A DNA stretch of 28,464 nucleotides from Didymodactylos carnosus. Lineage: Eukaryota; Rotifera; Eurotatoria; Philodinida; Philodinidae. The position numbers were made by a program, and so were the translations under genes. Under the pieces are notes generated by a model, which worked only from the letters and a program-made list of their open reading frames with translations, had not been told where the DNA came from and made no database searches. Location: the NCBI GenBank assembly GCA_905250885.1, contig CAJNOQ010001625.1:1383-29846 (forward strand), in the 5' to 3' direction. Positions 1 through 9,942 of this stretch are shown here, one piece after another; position 1 is the first letter of the stretch, and each line of letters begins with the position of its first letter.

Positions 1-27
1 TGTTGGGCTACCCGAGGGGTTGCGCCC

Positions 28-47
28 GGGGGGGGCTTGGGGCGGGG
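28..47 (+). other. Potential G-quadruplex sequence
   Basis: A run of eight G, then CTT, four G, C, four G gives at least four G-runs of three or more with loops of 1, 3 and 1 base. It lies in an 80-bp GC-rich patch that contrasts sharply with the AT-rich remainder. Further G runs lie at 16-19 and 58-62. It is not the TGTGGG telomere repeat described for bdelloids. Whether it belongs to a larger repeat cannot be seen because the window starts here. Confidence 0.5.
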
Positions 48-900
48 CTGACTTAAACGGGGTTAACGGTCGGTTCTTAAAATAATCGTGGTTAATTGCC
101 GGTTTTCGTCCGGTTTCGACAACATGGGCGGTATTCGCTTATTTTTACTTTATCATTACTTGATTTGATTTCATAATGGTCCGCAGCACACTGTGAAAAA
201 TATCGTGGAAACATCGATTCATCACACTGGAATTTAATAACTAATACAGTAATGATGTTACGATAAAAGTGTAACAGCGATGCAGTGGACATTTTAAAAC
301 GTCAGTCTACAGCAGAGTTACCAGATGATTAATTTTACGGATAAATTACGAATTTTTGAGTTTGTTCTGCAATTTGTCGCAATTTTAAACATTTTCTACT
401 TTTACTGTTTTTCCCCTGGCTTAAAAATTCGTTTAAACTCATCGTTTATCACGCTCTGAAAGGACGGGCGCGATCATCTGATGCAATTGGTCCCGGCCTG
501 AATTCCATCGACACATAAATGGTTAGATGCAGAATGAACAGGAGAACATTTCTAGGCACTACGATAAATATACCATTCGATAGAGAGTTTCTCGCGCTAC
601 AATTTCATACATATAAAATAGTGAGAAAAGTGTCCTAGGTCTTTTTGATATTAGAAATACTTCAGCTATCTTAATGCTTTGAACACTCCGTTAGTCGTTT
701 TTCTGCCATAATGAAAAATGATGTATTGGTCGAAAACATACCATTGGATAGCCCTTGAAATTCTCTACAAAATGAGCTGGTCACAATATCCAGGCAGGTG
801 AGGCCAGTCATTAAAGATATGGAAAAGAAGCGTTTGGGTGTTATCTAAGCAGCACAGTGTGTCATAATTACAAGAACTCTCTTGTTTTTGACTTTTTCGT

Positions 901-1225
901 AAAAGTTGGAACCAATCTGAATAATGTTTTGAGAATTCTTCGCTCTATCAGGCTATATGGTTTGCAAAATTTTCTCACTAAAAACTAAGGACTTCGGTTT
1001 TCAGCGGTCAGGTTTTCCTGCAGTAATGTTTTGAATAGCCCGAAGATTTTTCTATCAGATGAGGTGTATATTGCCCTTTCATGAGAAAAGTTCATAATAA
1101 ATCTTCTGGAAAACCTGACCGCTGAAAACCGAAGTTCTTAGTTTTTAGTGAGAAAATTTTGTAAACCATATAGCCTGATAGAGCGAAGAATTCTCAAAAC
1201 ATTATTCAGATTGGTTCCAGCTTTT
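901..1225. repeat. Long inverted repeat, 118-bp arms (foldback/MITE-like)
   Basis: The left arm 901-1018 and right arm 1108-1225 are reverse complements with three mismatches by eye, separated by an 89-bp spacer. Each arm contains the strings GAATTCTTCGCTCTATCAGG and CGGTTTTCAGCGGTCAGG. No coding sequence is present and no clear target-site duplication flanks the arms. It could be a foldback transposon or MITE, or a source of hairpin RNA if transcribed. The near-identity of the arms suggests recent origin or gene conversion between arms. Confidence 0.85.
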
Positions 1226-2179
1226 CGGTATTCAAGTTCGGTATTCAGGCTCTGACGACGTTGTGTTACCATATTTCTTCAAGTCCTTTGGATTATAAGT
1301 GAAGATGTTCCTCCTTATCGAACTGTTGAAATTGATCGTCTAGCGATAACTGACGAGAAAAAACAGTTTCTTTCTTTGAGATGCTACTCTTGTCAAAGTA
1401 TCGCACTAAAAGTTTTCTGTAACCTAAAAAAGTTGACCGCGAAACTTGGAACATTTTTATCAGACTACCTATTATCCCTAAAAATCATGGTAAAAGTTTA
1501 GGAACGTTTCGCTTGCTGTTCATTCCAGTATGTAGATTATGACAAAATCAAGAAAATTGCTTTAATTTCAGAACTTTGCTTCAAATGTACATCATGATTA
1601 TTAACCGTACTATTGAACTTAAACTCCGAAGAATTTGTACTTCTAACAATCTATTTTGAGTATTTTTTTACCAATGCTAATATTCTATAAATGTTAGTCT
1701 TATATGTTAATTTTATATTTCTTGTTTAATTGTTGATGCAATTTAGAAGATGCTTTAATCAATGCATAACTCCATCTTAACATAACTTGGTAGAGATCAA
1801 CGTTTTTGTTTCAACTTTATTTAACTATTTCAGTAAAATTGAACTATCTCTAACAGATAATAGAAGTGAAAAACAATTACTCAAGTTATACTGAATGAAG
1901 TTAATAAGAATAAAACAAAAAACACGAATAGTAAAAAAGAAAAATAGATAAATAAAATTATAACAAATTTTATTTTTATTTTTATACTTATTGTGTTGCC
2001 CTGAGAGTTCTTCAAGATGGTAAAATTTAGATGGTATCATAGATGGTAAAATTTTTCTACAATTGCACCGGCGAAGAGATATAACCAATGAAGAATAAAA
2101 ACGTGAGTAAAGAGTATATTGTTATCTGAAGCTGGTATGAGGTTTAAGTTCATTCTAATATTCGTTGTGTTTCTATGAT

Positions 2180-4294
2180 TCAATAGCCACCTTGAGCAAA
2201 TTGACGAAATTCTTCTTGATCCAAGCTACCGTCGTTATTGATATCAGCTTGTCTGAAGGCAGCAGCTGCTACGTCAAACCCACCTGATCCGTATCCGCTC
2301 GTGGCCCAGCTTTGAGACCCCGACGCTAGACCGCCGTCATATCCATAATTCGACGCCCCATAATCGCTAGCACTTTCGAAGCTACTTTGAGCGCCATAAC
2401 CACCTGCATATTCTGAAAATTCAAAGTAAAAATAAATTAGTATTTCTGAACATTTCTAGTCTTCCTTCAGCTAACCCGAATCCGCTCCCCATTGATCATA
2501 GCCTCCTACTGAGGCTGAATTGTAACCTCCCGCACCACTTGCTTGAAAACTTCCAAAGGCTGATGAATGGTAGGCAGCTCCGGCTGGAGTTGACTAAAGC
2601 AAAAGGGAGAGAATAAAATATCCATATGTTCTATAATTCTAAGCGGAACCAGTTTCCACTAAAATTTGAGCGAACAACTGTATAGTAGCGATACATTATA
2701 ACGGCAGAACCTCATCAGATACAGTCGTACAATAAATAAACAGTTTATTATTATAATACAGTCGTGCTTTGAAATGAAACGAAATACATACGATATCTTC
2801 GACAACTCCAGCTTGTCTTGCATGTGAAAGGAGTTGAGTTGAGTCTTCTAAACTTGAACCATAACGAGCCACATAGTCTCGAGGATCGGCACGTTGTATA
2901 CCAAGATTTTTGAATTCACGAATGACTTGTGCACGAGGTGCTTCATAACTACAAGAGAAAAAATGTATTTTATAAATGAAACGAATGAAGATATAAGCCT
3001 AGACGTTATACGTACTGAATGATAATATTTCGTTGTCTTTGTTGTCTAACGGGAGGAGCACGTTGTATGATAACACGACGTTTTTGCGATATACGATATG
3101 GTAACCAACGCTCGACAACAATATCGCGAGGTTTTGGTGGGAGAGGTGGAAGACGTTCAATGATAACAGAACGTGGTGGAAGTGGTAAAGCCGGGAGCAT
3201 TCTGGTGACAACTATAAGAAAATTAGAATTATTTTTTATACATATTTCAAGTCAAAAGTAATCATAAAGATTTTTGTCACCTTGTGTTGGGAGTGCTGGT
3301 GGTGGTCGTGGTGGATTTTCTCGGATAACAACAGGTGGAAGTATTGGTGGAGGTGGGGGACGTTGACCTATTTGAGATGAAAAACATTTACACATAAGAA
3401 CAGACCTTGCTGATGATTATTGATACTTACGAATATAAAGAGGTGGTGGTGGTGGTGGTTGTGGGGGTCTAACTTCTTTGATGATGAGAGGCTGTAAGAA
3501 TTACAAATGCATTTTTAGCCTTAAAGCACATAATTGCTGTCGATGTTGAACTTACGCCTGGTGGTGGAACTGGTGGAGGCTGTAAAAATCGAACTAGAAT
3601 ATTTTGTCTATATGTCACTGGACCACTAGCCGCTGCACGACGTATTATGTGAGGATTGGGATCATTAAAAACACCGCCAGTAGATGAGCCATAAGCAGAA
3701 GATGCGAAAGATGATGCACCACCAAATCCCGCTGATGACTGATCATAACCCAAACCATATGATGCACCACCAAATCCCGCTGATGACTGATCATAACCCA
3801 AACCATATGAGCCACCAAAATTTCCTCCGGCACTCACATCATAGCCTGATCCATATTCTGATGCATCTCCTTGGTAACTTGAATATCCGGCAGACGAGCC
3901 ATAAGCATTCGCTCCTCTTCGCCCACCTGCCCAACGCTGGAATTCAGAAAGATCTATGCTACCATCCTGATTTGCGTCAGCTTGAGCAAACATAGCTCCG
4001 GCTGCATCAAATTGACCACCATATGCAGCGTTGGCACCGAGATTACCTGAGAAATAAGAGATACACATATACTAATGATAAACAGTAAAGTTTCATTTAG
4101 AAAAATATTCTTATTAATTTTGGAACTGGATAAAATATTTTCGTATAAGAATAAAATTTGATTCTTTTAAAGTAATGAATGATATAGTTAAATTAGTGAC
4201 TTAATTAGCTAATATCTAATTTAATTAAATTTAAATGTAAATACTTACCAGCGCTTCCACTCCTTTGATAAAATTGCCGTGACGAATAAGCCAT
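2180..4294 (-). CDS. Two-EF-hand, Pro-rich core protein (eight exons, 462 aa)
   Basis: Exons, 5' to 3': 4249-4294, 4046-3556, 3491-3431, 3367-3281, 3211-3016, 2948-2792, 2593-2476, 2412-2180 (stop TGA at 2182-2180); all junctions are GT-AG and in phase. Residues 39-50 form a canonical EF loop (D39, N41, D43, G44, D47, E50), and 442-453 form a second (D442, N444, D446, G447, D450, E453), so calcium binding at both termini is likely. Between them are Gly/Ser/Tyr/Gln-rich segments, a proline-rich stretch (about 172-228) and a core (about 244-345) with repeated hydrophobic triplets between charged residues: VIIERL, IVVERWLPY, RVIIQRAPP, NIIIHYEAP, then a part reading LGIQRADPRDYVARYG. This layout recalls valine/proline-repeat cytoskeletal proteins such as alveolins and articulins, but I cannot assign the family. 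No signal peptide or membrane segment is seen. The start follows a TTTTTTAG acceptor by four bases. A structural or membrane-skeleton calcium-binding role is inference. Confidence 0.85.
3721..3816 (-). repeat. Tandem 48-bp coding repeat (two copies) in exon 2
   Basis: Two adjacent 48-bp units (3721-3768 and 3769-3816) are identical except at the last few bases. They encode two copies of the 16-residue unit SYGLGYDQSSAGFGGA in the Gly/Ser-rich segment after the first EF-hand. The near-perfect DNA identity implies a recent in-frame duplication, so copy number may vary between alleles. Confidence 0.9.
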
Positions 4295-4298
4295 TATT

Positions 4299-4306
4299 CT
4301 AAAAAA
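4299..4306 (-). promoter_or_regulatory. Splice acceptor just upstream of the EF-hand gene start
   Basis: On the minus strand TTTTTTAG ends at 4299 and is followed by AATA and the ATG at 4294. A strong acceptor four bases before the start fits either spliced-leader trans-splicing, which is known in rotifers, or a 5'-UTR intron. It also supports this ATG as the start. Confidence 0.5.
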
Positions 4307-5071
4307 TTAATTCTAGTTGTTTATCGTATATTTACCTAATATCGTGTGTAAGCAATCTTATTAATAAAATGGCCCTTTTTAAGCTTAACTACCGCAACTA
4401 CCGCATCCGATAATAATGCAATAAGAAAAAATGACCTGATGCGCAGCCGGGTGTGGAAAACTATTTTTGTATTTTTTTTCTACGTGTGTATGTGCGTAGA
4501 CAAAATTATATTATACAAAACATATGTGTACACTTTACTACACTACTATACTTAACAATCATGGACAAATATTTTTATATTCATGATATATTCTGCATTT
4601 ATTTAAATATCATTAAATGTGAAAAAGGAAAATAGATAATAATTAGAAGAACAAAGAGAAGAAAAAAATTACATTTATCTCGGAGAAAGGTATGAATACT
4701 CAAAGAAATTCATATCGATTAATCATTTATATATAGACGTCCATGAAAATCAAACCCGAAAAACAAAGTCTTAATTTGAATAAGATAAAAACTTTTGTAG
4801 TTGTTGTAATTATTGATGATGGATTGGTACGGTGTAGAATCTATCGGAGTTTCAACAATTAGATTCTAATGCAAGCTTTATTCTACTCTCATCAAAGGAT
4901 GTGTACTAGGATAATTCGGTATGAGACTTTTTTTCTTAAAAAGATAAAGACGAATGGTCTCAAAAAAAAATTCTCTTAGCAAATTCGCCAATCCTTGAAT
5001 ATATTCCTTATATAGCATCTTCTCCACATTATGAATTTTTGCCGTTTTTTAGATGTATATTCAATTTATAG

Positions 5072-5451
5072 CAGAAGTGGGCGAAATGATCTCGTCTTGC
5101 GAAATTTTGTAAGATAAGACGAGACAAAATAGGTTTTTTATTAATTATTTGGCAAGACAAAACGAGATGAAACAAGGCAGTTTAGAAAAAAACTTTGACA
5201 AAACTAGCTGAGATAAAATTCATTCTTTAATTCGAAATTTGATGCGATTAAATTGAAGAGATAGATAAAGATGAAATGACAACAATTTTCTTTATACAAG
5301 ACGAGACGAAATAGGTCGTAAAACTTTTTACGAAACGAAACGAGATAGAAATTCTTCAAGACGACATGAGATGGCTGTAGAGAAATTTGTCACCATACGA
5401 AATAAGACGAAATAAAAATGTTAAGAAATAAGACGAATTCACCCATTTCTG
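5072..5451. mobile_element. hAT-type MITE (380 bp) with TIRs and 8-bp TSD
   Basis: The ends are CAGAAGTGGGCGAA at 5072 and, read inward from the other side, CAGAAATGGGTGAA ending at 5451. They are terminal inverted repeats of about 14-16 bp with two mismatches. The CAG...TGGGC start is the usual look of hAT superfamily termini. Flanking 8-mers ATTTATAG (5064-5071) and ATTCATAG (5452-5459) differ by one base and match the 8-bp target duplication of hAT elements. The interior is non-coding and packed with degenerate AAGACGAGA-type motifs in many positions, as in subterminal repeats bound by hAT transposases. No transposase is present, so it would depend on an autonomous relative elsewhere. Confidence 0.8.
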
Positions 5452-6109
5452 ATTCATAGTCGTAAACTTTATTTCTTTATCCGGGTGTCAGATTTCTATC
5501 AGCATGGATAGCATAGATTTGTCAGTTAAACACTAGAATAATCTTTCAATCTCATAAATACATCTAATTTGTTTATATTAGTGATTGCGGTTGTCGCAGG
5601 TGTAACGTATCTAATAATAACTGGCATAGTTTATTAATGACTAATCATTCATTCATTTATTCAATACTATCATTTATCAAAAAAAGGAAAAGATTTATTG
5701 GTTAGTCCATGGTAACCACATTTATAGGTATATTTCTTTGTGATGTGCTTTTTTTTACACATATGTCGTTTACTTATTTTTGTTTTTCCTAATTCTCTTA
5801 TCTATCACTCATTTTACCATTTTAAAATATTTATTTTGTCATATAACGATATAAAAATATATATATAGGTAGAAAATAGGTATGTTTCTTTCTCTCATAC
5901 TATACCAACCGCAAAACGCAACACCTTGATTATTCACCTAGTTATGCTATACAATAAATGCGGGGAAATTATACGGTTGTGTTGAAAAACCTTGTTTTCA
6001 AGGATTTTCCATAAAATTATTCATCACCTTGTAAACAATCATCAAGCAATCTATATAAGGTGTTTATTAGTGTGTTTTTCAGATGGAAGTGGAGTCTTTT
6101 GTATTTGCC

Positions 6110-6964
6110 AAAAATAAAAGAACCAATGGTTCTATATTATCTGTGATATCCCGCCTCGCCTGTTTTCTATTTCTTTGTTTTGTTTCTGTTTACGTGTATG
6201 TGTTTACAAAAATAAAAACGGTTCAACTTCAAGGTCATTCATATACGTCTTTTATCAAATGAGCGAACACAAAATATTTTGACAAGAGAACAATAGAGTT
6301 TTGCACTATTGATTAATTATATTGAAAAACAAACGAATAATAACTAGCATTTAAGGTGCAAGAGTTAAAAAAAGGTTTGGTGAAATAATCACCTGACGAA
6401 GACAGTTGCAAGTATAGCTGCTTCATAGATAGTATTTCTTGCTTAAACTAGAATAAGACATGATTTTTTCCACTAGTTTTTGCACGACTTTTTCAAAAAC
6501 AAAATACGGTTCTCCAGATAATTGGAAACGCTATACACGACTGGCATAGTGGGATCTTGTCGACTAAAACTTGTATATACATGAGAGGGTCTGCGCGAAG
6601 TACTCTTCTATGGTATGCAGTTTAAAAGATATGATGACAATCTTTAACAAGTTTAGAAATATATCAGTTAGAAGTCGTTGAAGGGTGAATCGCAAGTTGA
6701 TAAAAAACAACTAAGGCAGGTCGCTGGTCTAATGACTCTATAGCCTAAACTTTTATTTTATTTACCTCATCACGAGTAAAAAACATACAAAGTCATTTTA
6801 CACTACTACAAAAGATCCAAGCGATCACAAAGAAGTAGAACGTATAAGTTAGAAAACTTTTCCGAAATTGATTTGTTTGTTTTTGTCAGTCAGTCAATAT
6901 CAGACTTTAAAAGAAATCTAACTTGTGAAATATGGTCTAAATATGAATCAGATGTTTCTGGTTG
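6110..6964. repeat. Copy 1 of an 855-bp direct duplication
   Basis: This is nearly identical (roughly a dozen differences by eye, about 98-99 percent) to 12367-13220, in the same orientation and about 6.26 kb away. The block starts at AAAAATAAAAGAACC and ends at TTTCTGGTTG in both copies, and similarity stops abruptly at each side. It carries no convincing coding sequence and no obvious terminal inverted repeats. It begins with a small hairpin, GAACC-AAT-GGTTC. It could be an uncharacterised non-autonomous mobile element or a segmental duplication. Confidence 0.9.
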
Positions 6965-8091
6965 CAAAAAATTCGAGATGTTTAGAGAAAGTTTCCTATC
7001 AGATGTGTTACTTTGCAATTGTGAGAATCACAATATAAGACTATTATTGTGTACTATGATTTTCAAATTCAACTTCTTGACCAAAAATATGACTTTTCAA
7101 TTTTTTTCCATCACATCATCACGTTTAGCGGACAATATCCTGAAGTTTTCAATTCATTCTAATGTTCTTTGAATGAATTATGAATTCTTGAATGTCAGAT
7201 GGTAATAAGCCGAAAAACCTTAATTTTCATAAAACTTGCTCCTTGTTTAGTTTAAAATTCTTTTCTAAAACTACGAAGGTAAGAAGAATATCCGGCTTTG
7301 CGGCTGCCGTTACCGGTGTAGGGTGTTGTCGTGGCAGTTTCAATAGCCCGATATCCTCTCTACAGTTCACAAGCGTCTGAAATGGTCACCCATCTCGTTA
7401 CTAGTCATCAATTGCATCTCTGACCGGAAGGCTACCCTGACGTAGAGTTATTATAAACTTTATTTAATAGAACAAATGTTGAAAAAATCAGTACAATTAT
7501 GATTATAAGGAGACGAACCCATTACATCTTAACATAAGTTGACTGAGGACAGAGGACAGCACAAGAATGCATATATAGAAACGATACACGACGACGACGA
7601 CATAAAAAAGAGAAAGTAATAACAACAATAGGATTAAAAGAAGAAGAGACTAACTGATGAGCAAAGGGGAGAAAAGGATATCATGAGATTAGAATCTTTG
7701 TGTGTCGCGAATAAATGTAATTACGATATTATATAGTTCATTCATTTCTGTTACGTTTACAGATGTTGCAGGTTTTAGAAAGTGAATGTGTCCAAGAACC
7801 CAACGGCTTGTCCAGCTAACGGTACTCTGAATGTTGCTTAGTTATGAAAATACAGCTGTCGTACAAACAGTCCCAAAAATCGATTTTGGAGCTATCTGAA
7901 AAACGTGTCTAAAAGACTGAAGACGCGGAGGCGAGAATTCAACGAGTATACCAGTTTGTAGAAAATTGTTTGCTCTACAAGATGTGACAGCTTTCAAAGT
8001 TCGAAACTATTCTAATTAATCTGTATTAATCAAAGAAAAATAAGAAAAACCGTCACGGTGTGACAAAAAACGGTCAAAAGTGTGGGGGGTT

Positions 8092-8801
8092 CTAGATTTT
8101 TCCCATAGGTGATATTTGCTTGGGAGTAAAGGTATCGTTTACTAGAGCGTTCAAGTCATTTTCAAAGGTAGTTCGTATTTGCTGATAATACTGACACTCC
8201 AAGAAGAAATGCTGTACTATTTCAGCTTTTCCACAAGCACACTGAGAGCTACTAACTAAGTTCTTTTTATGTAGGTAATCATTCAAGCGCGAAAAATTTA
8301 CGCGCATTTAATTAAGAATCATGCCATATTTCTTTCAATGTTTTTGAATCTCGGTCATTTATAGCAAGGAAAAAACTAGTCGTTTATTGGAGAACGGAAT
8401 TTTCTTAAAGTTGAAATTGTGGTAATAGCAGTAGGTAAGGCATTCTATTGCTTAATTGCCCGTGGAAACAAAACACCTTTATGGGTACGGTATGCGTTCA
8501 TGCGTTTGTTAGAAGCAGATCGCAAGGTCATAGTTGTTGTTGCTACTGATCTTGGTATTCTATCAGCCAGAAAAAGTAGAGTAAGGCCTGTAAATATTTT
8601 GAATAATAATAAAATTTTGTGCATCGCAAATAGATGTTCAAGTGATAGCCATTCTAGTATGCTGCAGACTTTATCTCGCAAACTAAGACGCATAGCACCA
8701 CTAACAGTCAGTGCAGCATCGTACTGTAGTTTTGCAATTGATTTTAAATAAGTAATACATTGGGCAAAGGGGTATTTGCAGTCTGAATCTCTTTCACACA
8801 T
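8092..8801 (-). pseudogene. Decayed non-LTR retrotransposon (LINE) 3' ORF2 relic
   Basis: Minus-strand frames recreate the C-terminal end of a LINE reverse-transcriptase polyprotein. The upstream part (8801-8445) reads ...KLQYDAALTVSGAMR..SLRDKV..ILEWLSLEHL...., then a TRSASNKR-like stretch and ...FPRAIKQ. A stop (8447-8445) falls where the family usually has Trp, after which the frame continues as NALPTAITTISTLRKF. The downstream part (8307-8092) reads LNDYLHKKNLVSSSQCACGKAEIVQHFFLECQYY in two segments, a zinc-knuckle-like CxC...H...C module typical of jockey/CR1/L2-like elements. In-frame stops and the lack of RT catalytic and endonuclease domains show that it is dead and 5'-truncated. The exact clade cannot be fixed from this fragment. 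Confidence 0.8.
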
Positions 8802-8910
8802 GCATAGATTACATCTGCATACTTAACACTGGCAAAATATACGTATTCTTTCGCTCAATTACTTGAGCACCCCATACACATTTCATTAACCACGTACTAC
8901 CTTTCCGGAA

Positions 8911-9110
8911 AGCCACGAGGACTAGCCGGAGAAGCTGTATTGTACGTCACAACGTAGTGGGTATGCTGTCAGACGGGTGATCCGAGGCACTAAGACATAA
9001 GTAACTTGTCCGAGGTTATTACATGACTTTGCTAGCGTCGAGATTCGAACACAATACCTTTGACGTATGCGACCAACAACGTAACCAGCAAGCCACGCTG
9101 TCCAAACACG
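8911..9110 (-). mobile_element. tRNA-derived SINE with a CORE/L2-like tail
   Basis: The minus strand carries an A-box-like TGGCTTGCTGGT (9095-9084) and a B-box TGTTCGAATCT (9051-9041). Their starts are 44 bases apart, the spacing between tRNA positions 8 and 52. A tRNA-like fold starting at 9102 gives 5 of 7 acceptor pairs and a full anticodon stem with wobble pairs. The D and T stems are damaged and position 33 is G, so it is not a working tRNA. Downstream, CTCGGACAAGTTACTTA and then TAGTGCCTCGG resemble the CTTGGGCAAG..ACTT...TGCCTC segment found in tails of many CORE and L2-associated SINEs. Ends are approximate; no clear target duplication was found. Confidence 0.6.
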
Positions 9111-9894
9111 TCCGAACCGCTGGAAATCAAGGTCTCGCCTGACTTCCACTTTTGACGAGAATCCTTTGAATTATTTCCTCATAAAAACAAAACAATATAT
9201 TGCTACTGCCAGTTATAAAACCATTTTCTAAAGGTCTTCTAGAAAAGCGATTTTTGAAAAAAAATGTCAGATGTGTTTTTAGTTATGAAAAGATGGTCTA
9301 AAACCTTGACTATAGAATGGCAGAAAAATCGCAAATCTCTATCACCTGTTGTTCTCGAGTTGTTCAAAAAATGGCCACACGCCCTGTGATTTGAAAAGGA
9401 TAATAGTTTATGTTACTCTTTTATAATAAAATATGTTGAGGAAAATGAAGAATACCAATGTTGATTAAAAACAATATAGATTGAATAATTAGTTTTTTAT
9501 TATAATTAATCGATTTACCATGAATGATATTAATATCTCAACTCGTAAGTTTCGAATTGAAATTATTCAATCATTTTGATAGACGTTTTAGTTTCATGCA
9601 TGTTTGACAACATAATCGTTTAATAATCATTCTTCGTGCGTTAAAACTAGCGCTCGTTCCAGTACTGTTAATCATTCTTTGTATCATTCTACATTGATGA
9701 TTATATGAAAAGAGATTATGATAAGAGAAACGTATTTTAAAAAATCTTATTGTTCCACATTTTTGTTACCAGCGCATTCCAAACCACCGAAGGATGTACT
9801 GGGAATAATAAACTTTTGGATTTGTTATAATTATCGTTCCTATATGGTTTTTCGAAAAACCATTTTAATTTAAAGTATCCAAACGTTACATATG

Positions 9895-9942
9895 ATCTTT
9901 TATTTTCTTTAAAATTCTCATCATATCTCAAGTAATACTTAA
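9895..9942 (-). repeat. Inverted-repeat partner of 12330-12378
   Basis: The reverse complement begins TTAAGTATTACTTGAGATAT and matches 12330-12378 with one substitution and a 2-base length difference. In this copy the minus strand continues as an open frame (about 9942-9737, reading KYYLRYDENFKENKRSYVTF and onward) that could be a remnant of a mobile-element protein. I do not recognise the family. Confidence 0.7.

Larger units (their letters stand above)
1..2179. other. Gene-free AT-rich stretch downstream of the EF-hand gene
   Basis: No exon with convincing coding character was seen on either strand. It contains the G-rich patch at 28-47, a long inverted repeat at 901-1225, a direct repeat of AGATGGTAAAATTT (2015-2028 and 2041-2054), and two diverged copies of a motif of the form ATACCATTnGATAG...TCTC..CTACAA (around 554-601 and 740-771). 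The short open frames here (for example 92-292 and 1825-2088 on the minus strand) are low-complexity and are treated as chance. Confidence 0.6.

Noticed and set aside
3019..3261. Plus-strand ORF antisense to the EF-hand gene (also 3684-3995)
   Set aside because: Shadow of minus-strand coding exons; the spliced minus-strand model is in phase across eight exons.
6873..7172. 99-codon plus-strand ORF spanning the right border of the first duplication copy
   Set aside because: Half lies in the duplicated non-coding block and half in unique sequence; the second copy does not preserve it.
9034..9102. Functional tRNA gene
   Set aside because: D and T stems are mispaired, two acceptor pairs are lost and position 33 is G, so a SINE head or tRNA pseudogene is more likely.
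8922..9149. 75-codon minus-strand ORF
   Set aside because: Overlaps the tRNA-like head and tail of the SINE; the tRNA-type box spacing explains the sequence better than a protein.
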